The notes beneath the pieces are model-generated. The model was not told where the DNA came from, ran no database searches, and saw only the letters and a program-made list of their open reading frames with translations. Made by a program: the position numbers and the translations under genes. A stretch of DNA of 10,788 nt from JAABSQ01 sp041642315 (GTDB taxonomy: Bacteria; Desulfobacterota; Desulfobacteria; Desulfobacterales; Desulfococcaceae), in assembly GCA_041642315.1 (NCBI GenBank), contig JBEPWQ010000115.1, forward strand, positions 1-10,788. The letters are read 5' to 3'. Below, in pieces: positions 1-6,750 of this stretch (the first letter of the stretch is position 1; each line of letters starts with the position of its first letter).

Positions 1-165
1 GCGGTTATTTTGAACCAGTACAATTTCAACGCCAGCCACAATATATTGCTGCAGGTGGTCAATCTTTGCATCTTATTTCTTGCCTGCTGGATCGTTGTAG
101 AAGGGGTGATCAAGTTTTTCGTCGCCCCCGAAGAAAAAATCGAGCCTGTTTTGAAAACCGTGTAA
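1..165 (+). CDS. C-terminal end of a membrane protein (partial, possibly CstA-like)
   Basis: The frame is open from base 1 and ends with TAA at 163-165, leaving the last 54 residues of a protein that starts outside the window. Residues 16 to 41 of the fragment form one hydrophobic membrane segment (LLQVVNLCILFLACWIVVEG), followed by a short, mostly charged tail, so the C-terminus ends just outside the bilayer. The shape resembles the last helix of carbon starvation proteins (CstA, peptide/pyruvate transporters), but the fragment carries no diagnostic motif. That name is a guess; any multi-helix transporter would fit. A strong hairpin terminator begins 7 bases after the stop, so this gene closes its own transcription unit. 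Confidence 0.5.
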   Translation, partial: AVILNQYNFNASHNILLQVVNLCILFLACWIVVEGVIKFFVAPEEKIEPVLKTV

Positions 166-171
166 GCATCG

Positions 172-212
172 AGCGGAAGTATTGCCCGCCTGCAATATTT
201 CCGCTTTCTTTC
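172..212 (+). terminator. Rho-independent terminator
   Basis: A 14-bp stem is formed by 172-185 and 192-205, complete except for one G-U wobble (G179:T198). It has a 6-base loop (CCGCCT) and is followed by the pyrimidine-rich TTCTTTCT. The position, 7 bases after the upstream stop codon, and the uninterrupted stem make this a convincing terminator for the partial gene, although the T-run is broken by C residues. Confidence 0.75.
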
Positions 213-295
213 TCCAAACCATGAACGGCCGCCGGGCGCAGCGCAACGGCCGCGATACATCCGGCTGCTTGAATGGTATGCAGGACACCGGTTTC

Positions 296-727
296 ATGAG
301 CGTACACATAAAGCGAATCTATTTTATTCTCCTCATGCCCGCGGTGTGCGGCTTTCTCTTCGTTTTTGCCGTCGAGCACTACAAGGGCCCGCTATTCACA
401 TCCCCTTCATTGCCTGAAGCGCTGGTGCCGCTGGTTTTCAGCCTATCCGTCATTTTTGCCGCGGCCCTGCCGATCTGGTACCGAAGCTTTTTTGCGAGTA
501 AGGTGCGTCATCGAAAAAACACCACCGAGGGTGAGTGGGTCAGGTTTGAGTGTACGCTTCTATATATTGCGATGGTGACGCCGTATGTGGCCCTGGCCGC
601 CCATATCCTGCGACTGCCGCGATTTCATTACGCCGGAACGGCCCTTATGGCCCTGTACGCCATCTATTATCACTATCCGTCCCGAAGACGGATTTCATTC
701 GACAGAAGAATCTTTCGCGTGAAATAA
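296..727 (+). CDS. Four-helix membrane protein of unknown function
   Basis: This 143-residue protein has four hydrophobic segments, at about residues 8-25 (after MSVHIKR), 43-63, 83-101 and 108-124. It ends in a basic tail (YPSRRRISFDRR), which should lie on the cytoplasmic side. No family was recognised. The ATG at 296 is chosen because the first membrane helix follows it directly and AGGA lies about 11 bases upstream. The frame is open back to 182, with further ATGs at 221 and 278, but that extension is Arg/Asn-rich, overlaps the terminator region and does not look like protein. The stop lies 2 bases before the next ATG, so this is the first gene of a three-gene operon ending in an ArsA-type ATPase. 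A role as membrane partner of that ATPase is an inference from position only. Confidence 0.7.
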   Translation: MSVHIKRIYFILLMPAVCGFLFVFAVEHYKGPLFTSPSLPEALVPLVFSLSVIFAAALPIWYRSFFASKVRHRKNTTEGEWVRFECTLLYIAMVTPYVALAAHILRLPRFHYAGTALMALYAIYYHYPSRRRISFDRRIFRVK

Positions 728-729
728 CC

Positions 730-1020
730 ATGCCGTCCATCTTTTCATTCCTGAAAAACAAAATCCTTCTCTCTTGCAAAGCCGCCGATACAATCCTGCG
801 CCAAAATGCGGTGGAAACCATCGAACACGAAGTCGAGGAATTGGACAATATTTTTGGAATTCTAGTTTTGGGAGCATTTATCGGAATCCCCTCTCCGCCG
901 ATTCATCTCACCATGGAGCTTTTGCCGCTGATGGAAAATGAATTCGCCATTATGCTGGACAAGGTATCCACGGCCCATGACCCGCTGGGGGAATTGTTTT
1001 CGGTTTTAAAAATTGGATGA
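730..1020 (+). CDS. Small protein encoded between a membrane protein and an ArsA-like ATPase
   Basis: This 96-residue protein was not recognised. Residues 1-40 look helical and amphipathic, with an acidic stretch (EHEVEELD). Residues 43-70 are hydrophobic and carry a proline motif (GIPSPPIHLTMELLPLM) that could be a membrane-contacting or partner-binding segment. The rest is acidic or mixed. There is one Cys. The ATG at 730 sits 2 bases after the previous stop and has no strong ribosome site, so translation probably depends on coupling. Its TGA (1018-1020) overlaps the ATG of the ATPase gene (1017) as ATGA. This close coupling suggests that the two proteins are made in fixed ratio, possibly as an adaptor or client of the ATPase. 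Confidence 0.75.
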   Translation: MPSIFSFLKNKILLSCKAADTILRQNAVETIEHEVEELDNIFGILVLGAFIGIPSPPIHLTMELLPLMENEFAIMLDKVSTAHDPLGELFSVLKIG

Positions 1021-1916
1021 TGACGAACCCTCAGCTGTTCTTCTTTATCGGAAAGGGCGGGGTCGGAAAGTCGACCACCTCGGCGCTCTTTGCGGTCCAC
1101 TTGGCCCATGCCTCCCGGGATACCCTGCTGGTTTCTATGGACCCGGCGCACAATCAAAGAGACATCTTTGAACAGGATTTTTCGGAACACCCCAGGAAAA
1201 TCGACAATCACCTGATGGTCAAAGAGGTCGACACCGATTTCTGGATCGAAAAATATCTGAAGGAAGCGCAAAAGCAGATCACCAAAACCTATCGATATGA
1301 AACTGCATTCAGTCTGCAAAATTATTTTAATGTTCTGCAGTTTTCACCCGGTCTGGAAGAATACGCCCTTCTGCTGGCTTTTGAGAATATCATTTATAAG
1401 TTTCAGGATAAAGATTTCATCGTGTTCGACATGGCGCCCACGGCGCTCTCTTTGCGGTTTTTTTCACTGCCTTTCCTCACACTGATCTGGCTGGAAGAGC
1501 TGTTGAAACTTCGGACTCAAATTTACAAAAAAAAAGAGATTATCTCTAAAATAAAAATCGGAAAAAGGGAAAGGGAACAAGACAACATCAAACGCAAATT
1601 AGGCGCCTTGATTCAGGACTACGAGCATCTGGGGAAGTATTTTTTATCGAGTAAATCTCGGATAAGCCTGGTTTTGAACCAGGACCGATTGTCTCTGTCG
1701 GAGGCCTTTCGCATCCGTGAAAAATTGTCCGGGGTCGGCATCGGTATCCATCAGGTGGTCGTCAACAAATGGAAACGAGGCGAGGATACATCCGAAATAG
1801 ACACGGAATTCGAAAATCAAAAGATCCTGCGCATTCCGCTGGTGTCCGGAGGCTTGATCGGGTATTCGATTCTCAAAGAAAACAGCGCGCTCATCGGGGA
1901 GAGCTTCGCCGATTGA
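1017..1916 (+). CDS. ArsA/GET3-family ATPase (cysteine-free)
   Basis: This is a 299-residue single-domain member of the ArsA/TRC40 branch of deviant-Walker (SIMIBI) ATPases, which act as ATP-driven dimers. The signature P-loop GKGGVGKST is at residues 12-20, with the signature lysine K13. A switch I-like DPAHNQRDIF is at 42-51. The Walker B/switch II region FDMAPTALSLRFFSLP is at 137-152 and matches the ArsA pattern DTAPTGHTLRLL. Near the C-terminal third, LVLNQDRLSLSEAFRIREKL matches the family's segment before the VVVNK nucleotide-base motif. The protein contains no cysteine at all, so it has neither the arsenite-binding cysteines of ArsA nor the zinc-binding CxxC of GET3. Arsenite pumping is therefore unlikely. 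ATG codons at 1017 and 1020 are both possible starts. Family membership is firm; the substrate is unknown. Confidence 0.9.
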   Translation: MMTNPQLFFFIGKGGVGKSTTSALFAVHLAHASRDTLLVSMDPAHNQRDIFEQDFSEHPRKIDNHLMVKEVDTDFWIEKYLKEAQKQITKTYRYETAFSLQNYFNVLQFSPGLEEYALLLAFENIIYKFQDKDFIVFDMAPTALSLRFFSLPFLTLIWLEELLKLRTQIYKKKEIISKIKIGKREREQDNIKRKLGALIQDYEHLGKYFLSSKSRISLVLNQDRLSLSEAFRIREKLSGVGIGIHQVVVNKWKRGEDTSEIDTEFENQKILRIPLVSGGLIGYSILKENSALIGESFAD

Positions 1917-2024
1917 TCATACATGAAAATTCGGTATCGAAACCGCCATGGGCAGTTCCCGGCAAACCGAACCGGTCTCCAGAGGGATCCTTGCGGTGGA
2001 ATCCGACAAATATTCACAATCACC

Positions 2025-2053
2025 TTGACAATCCAGCCCAAAGAAAATTAAAT
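2025..2053 (+). promoter_or_regulatory. Sigma-70-type promoter for the DUF1573-HAD operon
   Basis: A perfect -35 hexamer TTGACA (2025-2030) is followed after 17 bases by TTAAAT (2048-2053), which matches TATAAT at four of six positions. It lies about 70 bases upstream of the ATG at 2122, in the 205-base gap after the ATPase gene, where no open frame looks coding. The spacing is ideal; the -10 is only fair. Confidence 0.45.
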
Positions 2054-2121
2054 TGCGAACCTGACAAAAACGGAGAAGGCATTCACAAATGCCGAGAAAA
2101 TCATACCAAAGGAGTTTTTGA

Positions 2122-2847
2122 ATGAAGCCAAGATCCATCGGTCTGGCCGGAATATTGCTGTTGCTCGCCGCAGCGGCATGTTTCGGCGCTGAAACCGCAA
2201 CGAGGGAGACACCCGACGCCGTCGCCGTTGAACCGGTCTTCGAATTCAAACCGGTCCTGGACGGGGAGGAGGTGGTCCATGATTACGTGATTCAGAACAA
2301 GGGTTCGGCCGAGCTGGAAATAGAGCGGGTCCAGACCGGCTGAGGGTGTTCGGCGGCTTCGTATACGAAGCAGATCCCTCCCGGCGGCGAGGGAAAGATC
2401 ACCATCCAGGTCAATACCAGCGGATACGGCGGCAGAATGCTGGCCAAAAACATCACCGTTCATACCAATGATCCGGAAAAACAACAGCTCCGTCTGACCA
2501 TTCGGGGGCAAGTCAACAATTTCGTCACCATCAAACCCAGTCGGGTCCGGATGACCGGGGCGGCCGGAGACGCCATCAAAACCACCGTGAAGGTGGTTCC
2601 GGAAGAAAAATATCCGTTCAAGATTCTGGAGACCAGAACCCTGAAGGAAGACAACATCAAGGTCACCCTGGACGAGGTCACGGAAGGCGAAGAGACCGAA
2701 TACCGGGTGACGGTGGAAAATCTGAAAGACACCCGGGCGCGCTACTTCGACTCGGTCATCCTGAAAACCGACAGCGAGATACGCCCGGAAATCAAAATCA
2801 GCGTCTACGGCAATATCTTTGACAGACCCAAAACCGGCGCCAATTGA
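2122..2847 (+). CDS. DUF1573 exported protein with putative selenocysteine at an in-frame TGA
   Basis: The frame runs from the ATG at 2122 to TGA at 2845-2847 (241 residues) if the TGA at 2341-2343 is read as selenocysteine (U74). AAAGGAG (2108-2114) lies 7 bases before the ATG. Residues 1-24 form a signal peptide; a weak lipobox (AAAC20) is possible. Residues 36-130 fit DUF1573, an Ig/ASPM-like fold: FEFKPVLDGEEVVHDYVIQN, then a strand ending at the site where the family has Cys-Gly-Cys, then a PPGG turn, GYGGR and the TND motif. Here the site reads U-G-C. A second beta-domain of about 105 residues follows. The frame is kept on both sides of the TGA, both halves match the family, and a hairpin lies directly behind the TGA. 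The protein probably works in the periplasm; its role is unknown. The alternative is a nonsense mutation or a sequencing error. Confidence 0.8.
2341..2380 (+). promoter_or_regulatory. Bacterial SECIS-like hairpin after the in-frame TGA
   Basis: The TGA (2341-2343) sits at the foot of a two-part hairpin. The lower stem GAGGG (2342-2346) pairs with CCCTC (2376-2380). An internal loop follows, and then an upper stem GCTTC (2356-2360) pairs with GAAGC (2367-2371) around the loop GTATAC. The upper stem-loop begins 12 bases after the TGA, close to the 11 in E. coli fdhF, and the apical loop starts with G-T, in line with the G expected at the first two loop positions of bacterial SECIS elements. The bulged U of the fdhF element is not evident. 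In bacteria such an element is bound by SelB inside the reading frame. Confidence 0.6.
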
Positions 2848-2851
2848 TTCC

Positions 2852-3469
2852 ATGAAGTCCATCCGGGCGGTCATCTTCGACTGCGACGGGGTGCTGTTCG
2901 ATACGGCCCGGGCCAATCGGGCCTATTACAACCGCATCCGGTCGCACGGGGGCCTGCCGGAGATGACTCAGGAAGAGTTCGCCTACGCCCACATGCACAC
3001 GGTGGATGAGGTCCTGGCCCGTTTTTTTCCGGACCCCCGGGACCTCGACGCCGCCCGTTCCTTTCGAAACACCGTCTCCTATTCCCGGTTTTTCAAGTAT
3101 ATGGAAATCGAACCCCACTTGACGGCACTGCTGGGCAAACTCCGCCCCCGATACAAAACCGCCATCGCCACCAACCGCTCGGATACCATGGCTCCGCTCA
3201 TGGCCGAGTTCGCGCTGGAGTCGCTGTTTGATCTGGTCGTCACTTCGCTGGATGTGGACCGGCCCAAACCCGAGCCGGACGAACTCCTTCGGGTACTGGC
3301 GCATTTTGATCTCGCGCCCGGCCAGGCGGTCTATCTGGGAGATTCCCCGCTGGATGAGATCGCCGCCAAGGCGGCGTCGATTCCCTTTATCGCCTTTCAA
3401 AACCGGTCGCTGGCGGCCGACCACCACATCGATACCCTTCAGGAGATGGAAACCCTTCTGGCGCTGTAG
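2852..3469 (+). CDS. HAD-superfamily hydrolase (phosphoglycolate phosphatase-like)
   Basis: This 205-residue phosphatase-type protein has all four HAD motifs: DCDGVLFDT (nucleophile D10, acid D12), T107 in ATNRSD, K139 in RPKPEPD, and D164 with D168 in GDSPLDEI. A helical cap between residues 18 and 85 places it in subfamily I, as in Gph/phosphoglycolate phosphatase and pyrophosphatase PpaX. The true substrate cannot be read from sequence. The ATG at 2852 is chosen because HAD proteins begin with a short lead (MKSIRAVIFD) before the first aspartate. A TTG at 2819 would overlap the DUF1573 gene by 29 bases. The gene begins 4 bases after the DUF1573 stop, so the two are cotranscribed. It faces der tail to tail, with 44 bases between the two stops. 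Confidence 0.9.
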   Translation: MKSIRAVIFDCDGVLFDTARANRAYYNRIRSHGGLPEMTQEEFAYAHMHTVDEVLARFFPDPRDLDAARSFRNTVSYSRFFKYMEIEPHLTALLGKLRPRYKTAIATNRSDTMAPLMAEFALESLFDLVVTSLDVDRPKPEPDELLRVLAHFDLAPGQAVYLGDSPLDEIAAKAASIPFIAFQNRSLAADHHIDTLQEMETLLAL

Positions 3470-3513
3470 GCAAACGCCCGTCATTTTTACTCAGCGGAAC
3501 GGACGAGTAACCC

Positions 3514-4875
3514 TCATTTTCTTTTCTTTCTCTTTTCCTTTTTCCAGTTGCCGAATTCGATGCGGCCGGTCCGTTGGCGGAAGATGAGGCGAAGGGGCGT
3601 TTCGGTGAGCCCCGCCTGATTTCGAATCTGATTGAGCAAATACCGTTTGTAGGAAAAATGGACCGCCTCCGGATAATTGACGAAGCAGACGAAGGTGGGC
3701 GGTTTGGAGGAGACCTGGGTGGCATAATAGAACCGAAGCCGCTTGCCTTTGTGCAGGGGCGGTTCGTTTTGCAGAAGGGCGTTTTGAAGGATTCGGTTGA
3801 GCTGACCGGTGCCGACACGGGAGGCATACTGCTGGTAGACCGCCGCCACCTGTTTAAAGATTTTGGGGACCCGCTGACCGGTCATCGCCGAGATGGTCAG
3901 AATCGGGGCGTAGTTCAGAAATTTGGTCTGCATGCGCACCTCCTCCGTGAATTTGCGGGAAACCCCCGGCTCCTTTTCCACCAGATCCCACTTGTTGAGC
4001 AGCAGAATACAGCCGCACCCGCGTTCATGGGCATACCCGGCGATGGTGACGTCCTGATCGGTGATCCCCTCATGGGCATCGATCACCACCAGGGCCACAT
4101 CGCACCGCTCCAGGCTCTGAAGGGCCTTGATGATGGAAAATTTTTCGACCTTCAGGGAGACCTTGGATTTCCGCCGAATGCCGGCGGTGTCCACCAGGGA
4201 ATAGGTGCGGCCGTCGATATTGCAGAGGGAATCGACCGCGTCCCGGGTGGTTCCCGGCAGATCGCTGACCACCAGCCGATCCTGCCCCAGAATTCGGTTG
4301 ATGAGGGAGGATTTGCCGGCATTGGGTTTTCCCACCACCGCCACTCGAATCACATCCTCTGAAACGGCGGGAATTTCCGGCTGCGGCAGCATCCGAATCA
4401 AATCATCTAAAAAGTCGGAAATGCCGTACCCGTGTTCGGCCGAGACCGGATAGGGATGGTCGATGCCCAGTCCGTAAAAATCGTGCAACCGGTCCTCCTT
4501 GGAGGCGTCGTCGATCTTGTTGACCGCGTAAAAAACCGGCTTGTCCAGGGTCCGCACCATCCCGATCAGATCGGCGTCAAATGGGGAGATTCCGCTCTTT
4601 CCGTCCAGCAAAAGCACCACCGCGTCGGCATCCGCCATGGCCTGCTGAATCTGCATCCGGATGGGCCCGGCAAAGGGGTCCCGGTCTCCCTGAATGAATC
4701 CGCCGGTATCCACCAGTACGAATTCGGTCTCGTCCCAATTGACATCCCCGTAGATGCGGTCCCGGGTGACGCCGGGGAGGTTGTCCACCAGGGCATCCCT
4801 GGTCCGGGTGATGCGGTTGAAAAAAGTCGATTTGCCGACGTTGGGCCGTCCGACGACGGCGACGATGGGTTTCAT
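3514..4875 (-). CDS. der: Ribosome biogenesis GTPase Der (EngA)
   Basis: Der is an essential GTPase with two G domains in tandem, needed for assembly of the 50S subunit. This 453-residue protein shows the full set. Domain 1 has GRPNVGKST at 9-17, PGVTRD at 34-39, DTGGF at 56-60 and NKID at 119-122. Domain 2 has GKPNAGKSS at 182-190, PGTTRD at 207-212, DTAGI at 229-233 and NKWD at 294-297. A KH-like RNA-binding domain fills the last 100 or so residues and ends in a lysine-rich tail (WKKEKRKKRK), typical of the family. The ATG at 4875 is used because the G1 motif starts 8 residues in. A TTG at 4905 would add ten unusual residues and overlap asnS. It lies 19 bases downstream of asnS, so the two form one unit. 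Confidence 0.97.
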   Translation of the reverse strand: MKPIVAVVGRPNVGKSTFFNRITRTRDALVDNLPGVTRDRIYGDVNWDETEFVLVDTGGFIQGDRDPFAGPIRMQIQQAMADADAVVLLLDGKSGISPFDADLIGMVRTLDKPVFYAVNKIDDASKEDRLHDFYGLGIDHPYPVSAEHGYGISDFLDDLIRMLPQPEIPAVSEDVIRVAVVGKPNAGKSSLINRILGQDRLVVSDLPGTTRDAVDSLCNIDGRTYSLVDTAGIRRKSKVSLKVEKFSIIKALQSLERCDVALVVIDAHEGITDQDVTIAGYAHERGCGCILLLNKWDLVEKEPGVSRKFTEEVRMQTKFLNYAPILTISAMTGQRVPKIFKQVAAVYQQYASRVGTGQLNRILQNALLQNEPPLHKGKRLRFYYATQVSSKPPTFVCFVNYPEAVHFSYKRYLLNQIRNQAGLTETPLRLIFRQRTGRIEFGNWKKEKRKKRK

Positions 4876-4894
4876 GGTATACGGCTGCGCCCCT

Positions 4895-6277
4895 TTAGAA
4901 TTCAATGCTGCCCGGTGTCCGGGGAAAGGGGATCACATCCCGAATGTTGCGGATCCCGGTTAAAAACATGAGGGTGCGTTCAAACCCCATACCGAAACCG
5001 CTGTGAGGCACGCTGCCGTAGCGACGGGAATCGAGGTACCACCAGTAGTCGTCCGGATTCAGGTGCATTTCTTCCAACCGGGCCTCCAGCACCTCCAGGC
5101 GTTCTTCCCGCTGGCTGCCGCCGATGATTTCGCCGATGCCCGGAACCAGTACGTCCATGGCGGCCACCGTTTCACCGTCGTCGTTGACCCGCATGTAAAA
5201 GGGCTTGATGGATTTGGGATAATCATGGAGGATGACCGGCTTCTTGAAATGGTCTTCGGTGAGAAAGCGTTCATGCTCCGACTGAAGGTCTTTGCCGAAG
5301 GCGACCTCGAAATCGAATTTTTTTCCGGAGGATTTCAGGATGTCCACCGCCTCCCGGTAGGGCAGCCGGATGAACTCCGATGCCATGACGTTTTCGAGGG
5401 TTTCCATCAGGGTCTTGTCCACAAACCGGGCGAAGAGTTCCACATCTTCGGCGCAGTTTTCGGTGATATGCCGGGTAAGGGATTTCATCAGGGTTTCGGC
5501 CAGGTCCATATTTCCGGTCAGATCACAGAAGGCCATCTCAGGTTCCACCATCCAGAATTCGGCCACATGCCGGCTGGTGTTGGAGTTTTCCGCCCGAAAG
5601 GTCGGCCCGAAGGTATAGATATCCCCCAGGGCCAGGGCGAACATCTCCGCCGACAACTGCCCGGAGACGGTGAGATTCGCTTCGGACCCGAAAAAATCCC
5701 CGGAGTAGTCGATTTTTCCTTCCCGCCTGGGCACATTGTTGAGATCGAGGGTGGTGAGTCGAAACAGTTCCCCGGCCCCTTCGCAGTCGGACCCGGTGAT
5801 AATCGGGGTATGGATATAGGAAAATCCCCGCTCTTTGAAAAATTGATGAACGGCGAATGCCAGTTCGGAGCGGATGCGAAATGCGGCGCCGTATTTGTTG
5901 GTGCGGGGCCGCAGGTGGGCGATGGTGCGAAGAAATTCGTCGCTGTGCCGCTTTTTCTGCAGCGGATAGGTTTCCGGGGCCAGGTGGATGATCTCAACCC
6001 CGTCGGCCTGGACTTCCCACTTCTGCCCCCCTCCCTTGGATTCGACCAGGGAACCGGTTACCGCAACGGCGGAGCCGGTGGTCAATTTTTTGACATCTTC
6101 ATAGTTTTCCAGACCGCTGTCGGCGATCACCTGAATATTTTTCAGGCAGGAGCCGTCGTTCACCTCGATAAACGAAAAGGACTTGGCATCCCGGCGGGTT
6201 CTGACCCACCCTTTGAGCAATATGCTGTCCATGGGCTTGTCGGATTGCAGCAGATTGAAAATTTTGGTTCGTATCAT
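4895..6277 (-). CDS. asnS: Asparagine--tRNA ligase
   Basis: This 460-residue class IIb aminoacyl-tRNA synthetase charges tRNA-Asn with asparagine in the cytoplasm. The N-terminal OB-fold anticodon-binding domain covers about residues 17-105 (LKGWVRTRRDAKSFSFIEVN at 21-40). Motif 2 is seen in FGPTFRAENSNTSRHVAEFW, and motif 3 in the closing segment GSVPHSGFGMGFERTLMF, followed by the typical C-terminus IPFPRTPGSIEF. Length and end match bacterial AsnRS, and the HxGFGMGFER and NTSRH features separate it from AspRS. The ATG at 6277 has GGAG (6292-6289) 11 bases upstream. It is the first gene of an asnS-der unit. Direct charging by AsnRS suggests that the cell does not rely only on the transamidation route for Asn-tRNA. 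Confidence 0.97.
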   Translation of the reverse strand: MIRTKIFNLLQSDKPMDSILLKGWVRTRRDAKSFSFIEVNDGSCLKNIQVIADSGLENYEDVKKLTTGSAVAVTGSLVESKGGGQKWEVQADGVEIIHLAPETYPLQKKRHSDEFLRTIAHLRPRTNKYGAAFRIRSELAFAVHQFFKERGFSYIHTPIITGSDCEGAGELFRLTTLDLNNVPRREGKIDYSGDFFGSEANLTVSGQLSAEMFALALGDIYTFGPTFRAENSNTSRHVAEFWMVEPEMAFCDLTGNMDLAETLMKSLTRHITENCAEDVELFARFVDKTLMETLENVMASEFIRLPYREAVDILKSSGKKFDFEVAFGKDLQSEHERFLTEDHFKKPVILHDYPKSIKPFYMRVNDDGETVAAMDVLVPGIGEIIGGSQREERLEVLEARLEEMHLNPDDYWWYLDSRRYGSVPHSGFGMGFERTLMFLTGIRNIRDVIPFPRTPGSIEF

Positions 6278-6341
6278 CTGAATCGATTCTCCAGCCTATT
6301 CGGTTCGAACATCGGTATTCTTACTCTGCATAAAGTGACAC

Positions 6342-6370
6342 ACCATAACATCCTGTATTTTCTTGGGCAA
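6342..6370 (-). promoter_or_regulatory. Candidate promoter for asnS-der
   Basis: On the minus strand, TTGCCC (6370-6365) is followed after 17 bases by TATGGT (6347-6342), about 65 bases before the asnS ATG. The spacing is ideal and each hexamer matches at four positions. No other support is available. Confidence 0.35.
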
Positions 6371-6448
6371 GGATAAGTTGTCCTGGTGGTCATGCCTTTT
6401 TGGATTGTAAACGGCCATTCCCATATTCAATAAACCGGGAATTTTTAC

Positions 6449-6478
6449 TTGCACAATCTCCGGTGAATGGTCTATGGA
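6449..6478 (+). promoter_or_regulatory. Candidate promoter for the 58-residue membrane protein
   Basis: TTGCAC (6449-6454) is followed after 18 bases by TATGGA (6473-6478), giving a leader of about 75 bases that would contain the hairpin at 6513-6546. The -10 is weak, so this is only the best candidate in the 282-base gap between asnS and the small gene. The rest of that gap shows no open frame of coding character. Confidence 0.28.
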
Positions 6479-6512
6479 GGATAAAAGGATATATTTAAAA
6501 AATGGTATATTG

Positions 6513-6546
6513 GATGGATAGGCGCCGGACAGGCGAGCCTTCCATC
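6513..6546 (+). other. Leader hairpin just before the small membrane protein gene
   Basis: GATGGA(T)AGGC-GCC (6513-6526) pairs with GGC-GA-GCCT-TCCATC (6532-6546). This gives 13 base pairs with a bulged T (6519), a GA bulge (6535-6536) and the loop GGACA. It ends 2 bases before the ribosome site GGGAGG (6548-6553). There is no T-run, so it is not a simple terminator. A stem this close to the ribosome site suggests control of translation or mRNA stability. The GGA in the loop and the GGA in the ribosome site would suit a CsrA-type regulator, which is speculative. Confidence 0.5.
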
Positions 6547-6559
6547 TGGGAGGTCGGCG

Positions 6560-6736
6560 ATGGGAAAATTTATCTTGTACGGCGTCATTCTTATCATCAT
6601 CGCCTTTGGCGCCAACTTTTTCGGCTTTGTTTCCATACCGTGGCTGGACGTGCCGTTCGCATCTGAAAAGTCTTATTATACAAAGGGAACGGAGCGTCAC
6701 AACGAGGCGGCCAAAGAAGCCCTGGGGGAGAAATAA
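6560..6736 (+). CDS. 58-residue single-pass membrane protein
   Basis: The ATG at 6560 follows a good ribosome site (GGGAGG, 6548-6553) by 6 bases, and the frame ends with TAA at 6734-6736. Residues 4-26 are one hydrophobic helix (FILYGVILIIIAFGANFFGF). The remaining 30 or so residues are soluble and charged, ending AAKEALGEK, which may form a short helix. No family was recognised. The clear split between membrane helix and charged tail, the ribosome site and the hairpin in front argue for a real gene despite its size. It meets recX tail to tail with 14 bases between the stops. A role as a small regulator or subunit of a membrane complex is possible, but nothing here shows it. Confidence 0.7.
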   Translation: MGKFILYGVILIIIAFGANFFGFVSIPWLDVPFASEKSYYTKGTERHNEAAKEALGEK

Positions 6737-6750
6737 ACCCTTCCCAAGGA

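Noticed and set aside
2122..2343. Reading the DUF1573 gene as a pseudogene or as two separate genes (2122-2343 and 2437-2847)
   Set aside because: The frame is unbroken on both sides of one TGA, the bases between 2344 and 2436 encode conserved family sequence, and the TGA replaces the conserved Cys. A second gene starting at 2437 would begin inside the domain and has no ribosome site.
3487..3510. Short inverted repeat TTACTC/GAGTAA between the HAD gene and der, possible bidirectional terminator
   Set aside because: Only 6 bp with a 12-base loop, and the T-run on the + strand belongs to der coding sequence (lysine codons).
3574..4362. 262-codon open frame on the + strand
   Set aside because: It lies wholly antisense to der, which has all Der motifs.
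6281..6292. 12-mer GGAGAATCGATT present before both asnS and the transglycosylase leader
   Set aside because: It contains an ordinary ribosome site and occurs only twice; there is too little to call a regulatory motif.
5003..6376. 457-codon open frame on the + strand
   Set aside because: It is the antisense shadow of asnS, whose protein matches a known family from start to stop; the + strand product resembles nothing and has the composition of a shadow.
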